Shown: positions 1 through 9,215, numbered from the stretch's first letter. The stretch is 24,974 nt of DNA from Priapulus caudatus (GCF_000485595.1 NW_014577066.1:164620-189593), one strand, 5' to 3'. Numbers and translations: made by a program. Notes: a model not told the origin generated them from the letters alone.

Positions 1-905
1 GACATGTGGAGAGAAGTAGATAGAGGGAGGACGTATGTGGACATGTGGAGAGAGGTAGAGAGAGGGGGAGGACGTATGGGGACATGTGGAGAGAGGTAGA
101 GAGATGGAGGACGTATGTGGACTGGTAGAGAGAGGGGGAGGACGTATGGGGACATGTGGAGAGAGGTAGAGAGATGGAGGACGTATGTGGACTGGTAGAG
201 AGAGGGGGAGGACGTATGGGGACATGTGGAGAGAGGTAGAGAGATGGAGGACGTATGTGGACTTGTGGAGAGAGGGAGGACGTATGGGGACATGTGGAGA
301 GAGGTAGAGAGATGGAGGACGTATGTGGACTTGTGGAGAGAGGGAGGACGTATGGGGACATGTGGAGAGAGGTAGAGCGAGAAAGGAAAGACGTATAGTG
401 ACATGTGGAGAGAGGTAGAGAGAGGGAGGACGTATGGGGAAATGTGGCGAAAGGTAGAGAGAGAGGGAGGAGGTATGGGACCATGTGGAGAGAGGTAGGG
501 AGAGGCAAGACAGATAGAGGAAATGTAGAGGGAGGCAGGAAGATGCGAGGACAGATGGGGAAATGTAGAGGGAGGCAGGAAGATGCGGGGACAGATGGGG
601 AAATGTGGAGAAAGTGAGAGATGCAGGACTGGTGGGGAAATGTGGAGGAAGTTAGGGAGAGGCGGGGCAGATGGGGATGTGCGGAGAAGGGCAAAAAAGC
701 GGACGGAGATGGGAAAATGTAGAGAGAGTTAGGGAGCGACAATGGCAGTTGGAGAGAGGTAGAGAGAGACATAGACAGATGGGGACATGTGTATATAACA
801 GCAGAGATAGAGAGGGAGAGAAAAAGATAGAGAGAGATAGAGAGTGTATATGCGGAAAGAGGTAGAGAAAGGTATATAGTACAGGCAAGAAGAAGTCGAA
901 AAAAC
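1..905. repeat. GA-rich minisatellite with higher-order structure
   Basis: The + strand is almost pure purine with recurring blocks GACATGTGGAGAGAGGTAGA and GGAGGACGTATG. In the first part two related subunits alternate, one of about 39 bases beginning GACATGTGG and one of about 29-31 beginning GACTGGTAG or GACTTGTGG. The GACATGTGG block recurs at 81, 151, 221, 289 and 357, a higher-order period of 68-70 bases. From about 430 the units decay; two copies of a 42-base variant containing AGGGAGGCAGGAAGATGCG lie near 519-600, and traces continue to about 905. Short open frames on both strands here are translations of the repeat and show no coding sign. Confidence 0.9.
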
Positions 906-1314
906 ACGAGAGTCATGGGCAGATAGGTAGATAGAACAGGGGTGGTGCCGTATCTGTTCTCATGCTGGTACTATGCCGCTTGAAATGTCGCCCCCGTGTG
1001 CGCCCGACGTTCGGGAAGGGACGGTGCGTAATGATCGCACGTCCTTCAGCGAACGAACGAAAAATATAACAAACCAAAACTGAAAATAATGACCTGGGAT
1101 CCAGAGCGCGCCCATATATATGGTTCGTTGTATAGTCTGGCAGTGCATATAGAGCGCTTAGTACGCGAACTGATGCGGTTCGTTACGATAACAGAGCGTG
1201 CCTAATTTCCTCTCGTTTATGATAAATGTGAAATAAAATATTCATGCTCGCTAAAAAAAACACGTTTTCGGGAACGCAGCTGCTTTAGACTCGCGAATGC
1301 ATCCAGGCGCGCGC
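906..1314. other. low-copy DNA, no gene seen
   Basis: Non-repetitive sequence of mixed composition between two simple-repeat blocks. I see no convincing open frame, RNA gene or promoter. It may simply be the spacer between repeats. Confidence 0.6.
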
Positions 1315-1315
1315 T

Positions 1316-1346
<31 letters not shown>

Positions 1347-1372
1347 CTCTTCTTCTCTCTCTCTTCTCTATC

Positions 1373-1403
<31 letters not shown>

Positions 1404-1429
1404 TTATTATTATATATATATCGCTCGTC

Positions 1430-1469
<40 letters not shown>
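1315..1469. repeat. microsatellite cluster (CT)n, (TA)n, (TC)n
   Basis: A (CT)n run at about 1316-1343 is followed by (TA)n at 1373-1399, a short AT-rich stretch, and a second (TC)n run at about 1431-1468. The open frame across it encodes only Ser-Leu and Tyr-Ile runs and is not a gene. Confidence 0.95.
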
Positions 1470-1471
<2 letters not shown>

Positions 1472-1672
1472 CTCTATCTAGCTATCACGCGCGCGCTATC
1501 GCTCTCGTTCCCTTTCTTTTTTTCTCTCTCTCTCTTCCCCTCTTTATTTTGGTTGTTGTACGTAGCACACGGGCAGGAACGCGAGCGACGACCGCGTAAA
1601 TAATTAAATCGGTGAGATTAAAACCCGGGTCGCGTGTCTTTAATCACACGCTATTGACAGCCGTGTACGGTC

Positions 1673-1738
1673 GGCACCGCACCGCACCGCACCGCACCGC
1701 ACCGCACCGCACCGCACCGCACCGCACCGCACCGCACC
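1673..1738. repeat. GC-rich pentanucleotide array (GCACC)n
   Basis: About 13 uninterrupted copies of a GCACC/ACCGC pentamer. All copies are essentially identical, which suggests a young, unstable array. On the minus strand it reads GGTGC. Confidence 0.95.
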
Positions 1739-1764
1739 CATCGAGCGAGCCATCTCAATTACGA

Positions 1765-2067
1765 ATGGTTTTTATGTCGATGAACCTTCGGCGGTTTCAT
1801 CACGGCATGCGACACGGACGCAGGTATAGCTCGACGGGCTTCATTGTTGCTTTAGCGGAGGCTGCGGTTAGCGACGACAGGGTTTTGCGCCGCAGCGCCA
1901 TGGTTACGAGACGCTGCGAGGACAAGTGTGCGGTAACGAGCGCCTCGGCTCGCCCAGCACAATCCGATTCAGCTTTTGTGCTCACCCAGCTATCTGTGAA
2001 GCATCGCCGCGTAAAGGGTGCAGGGCGGACGGTGGTTGAGGCAAGACTCGCCTATCAAGACGAGTGA
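1765..2067 (+). other. unrecognised 100-codon open frame
   Basis: An ATG at 1765, placed after the pentamer array, opens a frame of about 100 codons with mixed amino-acid composition (starts MVFMSMNLRRFHHG, ends RLAYQDE). It is one of few long frames here that is not a simple repeat. I recognise no domain, signal peptide or membrane segment. The frame can also be read upstream through the pentamer, which argues that openness is partly chance. The end of the frame abuts the 180-bp dimer. Probably not a gene; no splice sites or promoter support it. Confidence 0.12.
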
Positions 2068-2068
2068 A

Positions 2069-2435
2069 TTTACGATGCACAGCTCTCGAGAGCAAGCCCC
2101 TGCCCATGTTGAACGCCTAAGATCGGCCGAAGATATTTATCTTGGCTCGCATCGGCGACGAGCGACGTGAGCGTCATTTCCATGTACATTAGCATGGGTT
2201 AAAGTTGTGGCGGGGTGCTGTGGCCAAAGTGAAAACTTAAGGTCGGATTTTACCATGCACATCTCTCGAGGGCAAGCCCCTGCCCATGTTGACCGCCTAT
2301 AAGGTCGGCCGAAGATATTTATCTTGGCTCGCAACGGCGACGATAGACGCGAACGCAATTTTCATCCACGTTAGCATAGACAAATATTGTTGCGGGATGC
2401 TGCGGCCGAAGTAAAAACGTTTAGATCAGTATTTA
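2069..2435. repeat. tandem dimer of a 180-bp unit
   Basis: The block from TTTACGATGCACAGCTCTCG at 2069 recurs as TTTTACCATGCACATCTCTC near 2249, an offset of 180 bases. Shared landmarks in the same order are GCAAGCCCCTGCCCATGTTG, GGCCGAAGATATTTATCTTG, GGCTCGCA, TTAGCAT and GTGAAAAC/GTAAAAAC. The second copy has diverged by scattered substitutions and one- to three-base indels, so the duplication is not recent. It may be a two-monomer remnant of a satellite or a tandemly inserted dispersed element. I recognise no family. Confidence 0.9.
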
Positions 2436-2529
2436 AGCCTCCACACAGGGCGCGAGCGCGCAGAAGACGACGGAGGACGGGGGTTGAGACAGCGGAGGTA
2501 GACGCAGCAATGGTTGAGACAGCGGTGGT

Positions 2530-2749
2530 TTATATTATATATATTATATATTATATATTATATATTATATATTATATATTATATATTATATATTATATAT
2601 TATATATTATATATTATATATTATATATTATATATTATATATTATATATTATATATTATATATTATATATTATATATTATATATTATATATTATATATTA
2701 TATATTATATATTATATATTATATATTATATAATATATATTATTATTAT
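2530..2749. repeat. (ATATATT)n heptanucleotide array
   Basis: About 28 near-perfect copies of the 7-base unit ATATATT. The period of 7 leaves the frame open in three phases, giving a repeating Tyr-Ile-Leu peptide that should not be read as a protein. The array ends in degenerate AT-rich sequence with TATTATTATC. Confidence 0.95.
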
Positions 2750-2951
2750 CTCATATATGCTATTACTATTATCAGGAGTAAGATAATATAGGAGGAGTAT
2801 GACACTCAAAAACACGAGAAATTCAACATTTGCTTGCCTAATTTTACCGATGATATATTACGTGCAACTCGATAAAAATGACATCTAAATTAGCGTTGGA
2901 CATCCACCTCACACTCAAACTTTACTTTGTTTCCATACCTTTTTTTTATGG

Positions 2952-2954
<3 letters not shown>

Positions 2955-2993
<39 letters not shown>

Positions 2994-3087
2994 TCTTTTT
3001 ATATATACACACATATATACACACTATATATATACACACATATACTATATTATGTTATATTATATAATATCCTATAATATCTTACTC
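2955..3087. repeat. (TA)n and TATACACA-rich tract
   Basis: Alternating TA dinucleotides run from about 2955 to 2991, then TATACACA-type repeats to about 3087. This AT-rich segment leads directly into the GC-richer CA tract that follows. Confidence 0.9.
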
Positions 3088-3722
3088 GCGCGCATCCTAT
3101 ATGCATACACGCGCGCACGTACGCATGCACGCGCGCACGTACGCACGCATGCACGCGCTCGCATGTATGCACGCATGCACGCGCGCACGTACGCACGCAT
3201 GCACACGCGCGCATGTACGCACGCATGCACGCGCGCGCATGTACGCACGCATGCACACGCGCGCATGTACGCACGCATGCACGCGCGCGCATGTACGCAC
3301 GCGCACGCACGTACAGAAATATACACGTGCACGCACGTATACAGACATAAACGCGCGCACGCACGTACAGACATATACACGCGCACGCACGTACAGACAT
3401 ATACACGCGCACGCATGACAGACATATACACGCGCACGCACGCACAGACATATACACGCGCACGCACGTACAGACATATACACGCGCACGCACGTACAGA
3501 CATATACACGCGCACGCACGTATACAGACATATAAACGCGCACGCGCGTACAGACATACACACGCGCGTACAGACATACACACGCTCGTACAGTCATATA
3601 TACACGCGCGTACAGACATACGCACGCGCGTACGTACATACACACGCGCTTACAGACATACGCACGCGCGTACATACACACACACGCGCGCAACGTACGT
3701 ACGCATACGTGCACGTACACAC
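3088..3722. repeat. (CGCACGTA)-type alternating pyrimidine-purine tract, CA strand
   Basis: Over 600 bases of almost perfectly alternating pyrimidine-purine sequence built from CACGCGCGCA, CGTACGCA, CGCATGCA and ACAGACATATACACGCG units of about 20-24 bases. Only rare breaks such as CTCG and the CAGAC step interrupt alternation. All six frames are open for long stretches because stops are excluded by composition, so the His-Thr-Arg-Ala and Cys-Val peptides here are artefacts. Confidence 0.95.
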
Positions 3723-3754
3723 GCGCCTACATGTATATAAATTATGTACACGTG

Positions 3755-4158
3755 CGTGGCAGCGTGTGTGTGTGTGTGTGTGTGTGTACGTGCGTGTGTA
3801 TGTGTGTGTACGTGCGTGCGTATGTATGTGTGTGTGTACGTGCGTGCGTGCGTATGTATGTGTGTACGTGCGTGCGTACGTATGTATGTGTGTACGTGCG
3901 TGCGTGCGTGCGTATGTATGTGTGCATGTACGTGCGTGCGTACGTATGTGCGTGTGTACGTGCGTGCGTGCGTGCGTATGTATGTGTGTTCGTGCGTGCG
4001 TGTGTATGTATGTGCGCATGTGTGTACGTATGTGTGTGTGTACGTGCGTGCGTGTGTATGTATGTGTGTAAGTGCGTGCGTGTGTATGTATGCGCTTACG
4101 TGCGTGCGTATGTATGTATGTGTGTACGTGCGTGTGTGCGTACGCGCGCGCACGTACA
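3755..4158. repeat. (GTGCGTGCGTAT)-type tract, GT strand
   Basis: Alternating pyrimidine-purine DNA of GTGTGTACGTGCGTGCGTAT units. It is the opposite-strand counterpart of the preceding CA tract; the two are separated by about 30 bases around 3725-3755 that include CATGTATATAAATTATG. Together they make an imperfect inverted repeat of microsatellite arms. Confidence 0.95.
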
Positions 4159-4179
4159 AAATGTCTTAATAAGTTATAC

Positions 4180-4289
4180 ATCCTTATAGGCATTCAATTA
4201 TTAGGCATTCAATTATAGGCATATTATAGGCATAGTATAGGCATAGGCATAGGCATAGTATTATAGGCATCCTTATTAGGCATTCAATC
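4180..4289. repeat. GGCATA minisatellite
   Basis: Repeats of TATAGGCAT and AGGCATAGGCAT. The edges are themselves repeated: ATCCTTATAGGCATTCAAT near 4179-4199 and ATCCTTATTAGGCATTCAAT near 4268-4288, so the array looks like an expansion inside a short duplication. Confidence 0.9.
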
Positions 4290-4937
4290 GACGTCACGTG
4301 TGCATTGTAAAATCCCATCTACAAGATTCACTTTGCTTGCAGCATCGCGCTCCAGATTCCGCGTTTATGCTAATTGTACATGAAGATGGCGCTCGCGCGT
4401 TGGCCACTCACCGTTCACTGCCAAGATAATTTTCTTCGGCCGTTCTCACACGTGTAACCGGACCCTATCATAATAATATCTAATATATTATTTATTAAAT
4501 AAATCTATGCTGAGATACTGAGATGACTGACGAAAACTGCATAATATAGCTTGCTGAGAGCCTGAGAGAGAGAGAAGGGTGGGAGACTGAGAAAAGGCGG
4601 TAGCGTAGCTGAGCGGCCGTAAAAAAGCAGGAGGTTGAGCGAGGGACAAGGGGGGCAAGGTTAAAGACGGGGGGGGTGAAGTAGGTGTTTTGCACGCTAC
4701 AGGTTATAGGGCGCGCTCCTAATGATCATGACTGGTATATGCAGCGCGGACCTTACATGCCATAACATACCATAAGATCTTCTTCCTATTTCTCAAGTAA
4801 GGTCTACTGATGGAATGTTATCATATAAATCTATGCTAGGATAACATTCTCTTCATTTCAAATGCATATTTATTGCATAATATTAATTTTCTCAAAAGAT
4901 ATTGCACATGCGCGAACACCGTTATTAAATCACCGAG
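4290..4937. other. low-copy DNA, no gene supported
   Basis: Mixed composition. AAGATGGCGC at 4384 resembles the YY1/Pho core on the + strand. A purine-rich segment of GAGAGAGAGA type lies near 4562-4680 with a G run at about 4671. A 66-codon minus-strand frame there comes from the pyrimidine bias. No RNA gene or splice-bounded exon is visible. Confidence 0.5.
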
Positions 4938-5026
4938 TTGCACTCTCTCCCTCTTTCTCTTACTCCCATTCTCTCTCGTTTTCTCGCGCGCTCTCTCTCT
5001 TTCTCGCTCGTTCTCTCTTGCTCTAG
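4938..5026. repeat. polypyrimidine CT-rich tract
   Basis: Interrupted CTCTCTC/TTTCTCGCTCG sequence, nearly all pyrimidine with occasional G. It is less regular than the other CT microsatellites in the window. Confidence 0.85.
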
Positions 5027-5383
5027 TGAAATTAGCAATTTCAACAAATTAATATAAATGTGTAATGACGTACGCGCCTAATACCTGCGGCATTATGCCG
5101 CTACGTGGCGCGCCTGCTCGGCCACAGTAATTGAGTGGCAAAGCAAAGGTTACAACCTTTTTGCAGCTTTTTTTTTACAATTCCAAGAGATAGTTTTGCT
5201 GTCGCCCTCATCTCCGCGGTGGTCACCCCTACATAGTCAATAATGAACCCGACCTAAGCAATGCCCCCCCCCTGTACATAGTCATGTAATAGTCAGAATG
5301 AAGGCTGTATATGTACTCAAAAGTAGCCTACCTCAAATATCATTTCCCACACTCAGACACGTGCCGCAGAAACGCGCGCGCAA
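5027..5383. other. low-copy DNA with short perfect dyads and a C run
   Basis: Contains GCGGCATTATGCCGC (5087-5101, 7-bp arms around one base), AAAGGTTACAACCTTT (5145-5160, 7-bp arms around two bases), a T run at about 5169-5176 and a run of nine C at 5264-5272. No open frame of note. Confidence 0.6.
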
Positions 5384-5399
5384 ATGGTCACCCTCTGGG

Positions 5400-5640
5400 C
5401 ATGCCTTTGGGTGGAGGGACACACCCCTGATTGCTGTTGTCTGATTGGCTACATGGCAAAAAACGTCCAACACGCCAACTCCGAGTTGACGATATTAGAA
5501 CATGTTCTAATCTTCCAACTAGTTGCTATTGATCGGTTGGACGCGCAACTTTTGCGTTTACACTGCCGATTGTCAGTTGCCAAGTTGCGAAGTTGGTACA
5601 ATTCGGCAATTCACCAACACAAAGTTGGCAGTGTCCGGGC
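5400..5640. mobile_element. possible non-autonomous DNA transposon fragment
   Basis: The segment is packed with AGTTG/CAACT motifs in both orientations. It contains CAACTCCGAGTTG, CAACTAGTTG, the 18-base perfect palindrome ATTAGAACATGTTCTAAT (5494-5511), and ACACTGCC (5560-5567) facing GGCAGTGT (5627-5634). Dense subterminal inverted motifs plus a GATTGGCTA-type string resemble ends of PIF/Harbinger or hAT MITEs. I cannot find matching outer termini or target duplications, so class and limits are uncertain. The open frame running through it (5384-5884) has no recognisable product. Confidence 0.35.
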
Positions 5641-5873
5641 TGCATCCTCGCTACATCCGCCTTCGCTAGCCCGACCCCGAATGACCCGGGCGACCCCTAA
5701 TACAATCGTACATACGTCACTGCCCACTTGCGCCATTGTCAACGACCCCATGGTCGAGAAAGGTTGTTATGCGTGTTTCACTGTTTGTGTGTTTTTATAC
5801 GTGGAAAATATGCATGTTATCGCCGTCAGTTATTCGAAAAGACAGCGAAGTGGCGAAAACTACACACATAGCA

Positions 5874-6240
5874 TGTTATGCTAGTGTGACATTACACGTA
5901 GCTTTTTTTATTGGCATCTTATATGGGTCAAACCAAGTTGACAGCGCGGACACGTACGGTATTGACTATTGTGACACAACATGTCATGTATTTGTTCGCA
6001 CAACTTTCTACATCGATGATCGGCATGAATGAAATCAAGGTATGTGGAATAAGATATCGATCATATTATGTGACTGCTTAATTATCTACGTATTTTATGT
6101 ACGTTGTTGTACTTCTACCTATTTATTTATACGCTCTATATGGTTGTGCGAAATTCCAGATTAATTAAATTGCCGCATGAATCGCGCGTATACATGTATT
6201 TATAGAACGTCGCCCCTTTAGGCTTTACGCCGATGTACAT
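5874..6240. repeat. dispersed repeat, copy A
   Basis: Closely similar to 7971-8338 over about 370 bases, with many indels. Landmarks are CTAGTGTGACATTACACGTA, TTTGTTCGCACAACTTTCTA, GATGATCGGCATG, ACGTTGTTGTACTTCTACC, ATATGGTTGTGCGAAATT and CGCCGATGTACATG. Both copies hold ATGAAATCAAGGTATGT or ATGAAATCAAGGTACGT, which resembles a 5' splice site. Frames are not conserved between copies because indels shift them, so this is more likely a mobile or duplicated non-coding repeat than paired exons. Confidence 0.8.
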
Positions 6241-7100
6241 GCACTCGATCAATATTATTGTTTATTATTAAATCTTTATTGCATGTAACCTAAATACAAA
6301 TACATGTGTATGTCTTTTTCACGGAGAAAAAATTTGATAAATGCAATAGTGTTGAGCAGTTAAAATAATACAATTTCAACCTTGTTTAAGATATATAACA
6401 TTGTTGCCATTCCTTCCGCCTCACGCCCATTTTTCCATTAGTTCCATACGTCTGAGAGTTCTTTATATAAATGTTAAAAATGATAGCGAGTAGCAATACG
6501 AGTTCAGATCTCCCTCAGTATTCTGAATTCGGGTTTCCACAGGCCGAGTTGCAAAACGCCTCACGCTGTAACGTGTTGCTGACAGGTTTAATCATTCACA
6601 TGCCAATTCACGTCAGAAATGCGCCTGTGTTCTTTTTCCGTGTGTAACTAACTTCGCGAGGCGGCGAAATTGAATCTAACACCTTCATTTTTCCCCGCGT
6701 GTGTGTACGTGTGTGAAATTTATATACATGTACATGTACATTGCAGAGTGCATGGTCCCTGCTGCTAGCTCTTCTAAGATATAAGATATATATGTCTTCT
6801 CAGCGCTCTAATAACGCTTTATAAGTAAAATACGCTAAATAAGTATTTTGTATACAATACGTTGAGTTTAACATTGTATCTATAAGTCGTGTTACTTTCC
6901 ATTATATTATTAAGACCATTCCTCATTACTACTTGACTGCATTACTACGATATTATTCGTTCATTTTTTATTAAAGACCGTAAAATAAAATTGGGAAGCT
7001 CCTATTGGGGCGTTACGTACATTTGGATGCACATATGCGCCATTTAGGATCGTGATTAACAAATTTATAATTCAATAAAATAAATGTACCTGTACCTACG
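6241..7100. other. AT-rich low-copy DNA, no gene seen
   Basis: AT-rich sequence with ordinary short repeats such as TACATGTACATGTA near 6725-6740. I find no long frame, RNA gene or repeat array in it. It separates dispersed repeat copy A from the MITE. Confidence 0.6.
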
Positions 7101-7103
7101 TAA

Positions 7104-7479
7104 AGGCCACCGCACACCAGACGATTTTTACAAACGATGAAACGATGAAGCGATGAAACGATGAAACGATGAAGCGATGTAGGTGTGCGGCGCACACCTA
7201 CGATAATTTCTGCAAGGTGAATGTCATGTGACACGGGCACGTTCAGCTATTGGCTGTTCAATATTTATCGCACACGATTTTCATGAGGTCACGCGCACAC
7301 CACAAAATCGCGTCCAAATAATCGGTTCAAAATCAAACATGTTTGATTTTGGAACGATCACCCGATAAAAATAAAATCGTCTACAAATGAACCCGCACAC
7401 CTACATCGTTTCATCGTTTCATCGTTTCATCGTTTCATCGTTTCATCGTTTGTAAAAATCGTCTGGTGTGCGGTGGCCT
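7104..7479. mobile_element. PIF/Harbinger-type MITE, complete, 376 bp
   Basis: The termini are AGGCCACCGCACACCAGACG at 7104 and its reverse complement ending at 7479. They are flanked by TAA on both sides (7101-7103 and 7480-7482), matching the three-base TWA target duplication of PIF/Harbinger transposons. The inverted repeats are 87 bases each (7104-7190 and 7393-7479) with only two substitutions seen. Each arm holds five CGATGAAA octamers (7135-7174, 7409-7448). Inside are a perfect dyad with 11-bp arms around one base (7179-7201) and a perfect 24-base palindrome at 7328-7351. There is no transposase frame, so it would depend on an enzyme encoded elsewhere. Confidence 0.92.
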
Positions 7480-7482
7480 TAA

Positions 7483-7703
7483 CTAAAACGTGGCGTTAGA
7501 CAATGTGCCCGAGCGTGCGGGTTCAGACGCCCAAGACACTGCGCGCCGCGACAGGAAATGTTCAAGGTCGACTTGGCTTTGCAAGCGGCGGCCAAGCAGC
7601 GCTCTAGGTAAAATCTTAAGTTTGCCCCCCCCCCAACCCCGTCTCTCCATAATTTTACATTCATCATATAACGAAATTACTTGCATTAATGTCATAAAAT
7701 TCG
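7483..7703. other. low-copy DNA with a poly-C run
   Basis: Sequence between the MITE and the next repeat block. It holds a C run at about 7625-7635 (C10 then AACCCC) and no recognisable gene. Frames of 60-77 codons exist on both strands and overlap one another, as expected by chance. Confidence 0.5.
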
Positions 7704-8120
7704 ATGGACTTATTACAAGATGAACAGCGATTATGTTGTTGCGAGTTATACGCTCGTTTGATGAAATGCAAGGTTGAAAATTCCTGGCTTATCCATGCAC
7801 GCGTATCTGATGTATTCGTACGTGTTATCGTTGGTATCTGTGCGAGTATAACAATTACTATAACTATTATATTTATTATGTTATATTTAATATTATTTTA
7901 CATTCGTTATATTGCATTTATAATTAAACCTTTTCAATTTGATTTTAATACCGTGAAGGAAGACCCTATATGTTGTGCTAGTGTGGCATTACACGTAGAT
8001 GTATTTATTGTCATCTTATCTGAGGCAGACCAGGTTGACAGTGCAGGCACGGTATTGAGACAGAACATGTGTTTGTTCGCACAACTTTCTACAGATACAC
8101 ACGATGATCGGCATGGATGA
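7704..8120 (+). other. unrecognised 138-codon open frame, probably not a gene
   Basis: The frame starts MDLLQDEQRLCCCELYARLM, has a strongly hydrophobic Ile/Leu/Tyr stretch around residues 45-75 that would score as a membrane segment, and ends in dispersed repeat copy B. The hydrophobic part is just a translation of AT-rich sequence (ACTATAACTATTATATTTAT) that is repeated at 8542-8707 without frame conservation. The acidic, leucine-rich start next to a Harbinger MITE could recall the start of a transposase exon, but no catalytic motif is present. I treat it as spurious. Confidence 0.12.
7805..7948. repeat. dispersed repeat, copy C (partner at 8542-8707)
   Basis: Shares TCTGATGTATTCGTACGTG, TGCGAGTATA, CAATTACTATAACT, TTTAATATTATTTTACATT and AATTAAACCTTTTCAATTT with 8542-8707 in the same order. 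The partner has about 20 extra bases in the AT-rich middle. It lies immediately upstream of copy B, so C plus B may be one repeat unit of about 530 bases. Confidence 0.8.
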
Positions 8121-8338
8121 AATCAAGGTACGTGGAATAAGAGATCGATCATATTGTGTGACTGCGTAATTATGTCCGTATTTTGTGTACGTTGTTGTAC
8201 TTCTACCCGTTCATTTGTACTCTCTATGTCTATGCCTTTAAGTCTATATGGTTGTGCGAAATTTCAGATTGATCGATTTGCCGCATGAATCGCGTGTACG
8301 TGTACTTCGTACGTGGTCCCTTTACGCCGATGTACATG
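7971..8338. repeat. dispersed repeat, copy B
   Basis: Partner of 5874-6240 in direct orientation, about 2.1 kb downstream. Differences include a shorter segment around GGTATTGAGACAGAACATG and an insertion after CTCTATGTCTATGCC. It carries ATGAAATCAAGGTACGT at about 8118-8134, parallel to the donor-like site of copy A. Confidence 0.8.
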
Positions 8339-8541
8339 TATCGAGTAGCGTAGTGAGTGTATCATCTAGAATAGGGTGATAGATACCATAAAACGGCATA
8401 ATCTCGTGCTATAACCCTGTACGTCGGTAAGTCTAGCCGTTAAGTCTGTTATTTCAATCCGATTCTGTGTTATTTAAAATGATTTGCGCAGTATAACATT
8501 GTAGGTCAAACCACCCAACAGTCTGATCTGTATCGCCAATT
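8339..8541. other. low-copy DNA between dispersed repeats
   Basis: No feature recognised in this stretch. Confidence 0.5.
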
Positions 8542-8707
8542 GTCTGATGTATTCGTACGTGTGATCGCGTGTGTCTCTGCGAGTATATCAATTACTATAA
8601 CTCAATTATTACACTCAACTATATTACAATTTTATTATGTCATATTTAATATTATTTTACATTTGTTATATTTTAATTATAATTAAACCTTTTCAATTTT
8701 CTTTTAA
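8542..8707. repeat. dispersed repeat, copy D
   Basis: Partner of copy C at 7805-7948. It is followed by CTTTTAAGGTCATGATGACG instead of copy B sequence, so the repeat is broken or ends differently here. The pyrimidine-rich run before AAG resembles a splice acceptor, but no exon can be supported downstream. The following 40 codons are Arg/Lys-rich because of AGG and AAG codons. Confidence 0.8.
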
Positions 8708-8867
8708 GGTCATGATGACGAGGAAACGAAGAAGGAGACGAGTTGAGAGGAAGATCTCTACTGAGAATCACCGAAAGATAAGTACTGCTGCTTTACTTCA
8801 CCGTATATTGATTACATTACTGATTTACATAAGTTACTGCAGTTACTAGGTTTTTTTCCGGTGCTGG

Positions 8868-9192
8868 CTGTGTGTGTGTGTGTGCTGTGTGTGTGTGTGT
8901 GCTGTGTGTGTGTGGGTGTGTGGTGCGCGCGCGTGCGTGGGTGCGTGCGTGTGTGTGTGTATGTGTTTGTGTGTGTTTGTGTGTGTTTGTGTGTGTTTGT
9001 GTGTGTGTATGTGTGTGTGTATATGTGTGTGTGTATATGTATGGGTGTGTGTATGTGTGTGGGTATGTGTGTGTGTGGTGAATGTGTGTGTGTATGTGTT
9101 GTGTTTGTTTGTGTGCGTGTGCGTGCGCGTGGCGCGTGGCTGAGTGTGCGCGTGAGTGCGTGGGAGTGCGGGCTGCAGGTGTGTGGGCATCA
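8868..9192. repeat. (TG)n-rich microsatellite, interrupted
   Basis: TGTGTG repeats with GCGC, TTTG and CTGTG interruptions across more than 300 bases. Frames on both strands are Cys-Val or His-Thr runs and are not genes. Confidence 0.95.
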
Positions 9193-9215
9193 TATAAGTG
9201 CGAGTAGAGAGTGTG

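Noticed and set aside
2878-4193. Very long overlapping frames (up to about 400 codons) on both strands
   Set aside because: They encode only His-Thr-Arg-Ala-Tyr or Cys-Val-Arg-Tyr runs dictated by CA/GT repeats that lack stop codons; all phases are open at once.
5736-6032. Homologous proteins in dispersed repeat copies A and B
   Set aside because: Similar peptide pieces arise from nucleotide similarity, but indels shift the frame between copies, so protein selection is not indicated.
7704-8120. Membrane protein or Harbinger transposase exon
   Set aside because: The hydrophobic segment is translated AT-rich repeat also found at 8542-8707 without frame conservation, and no catalytic residues or domains are recognisable.
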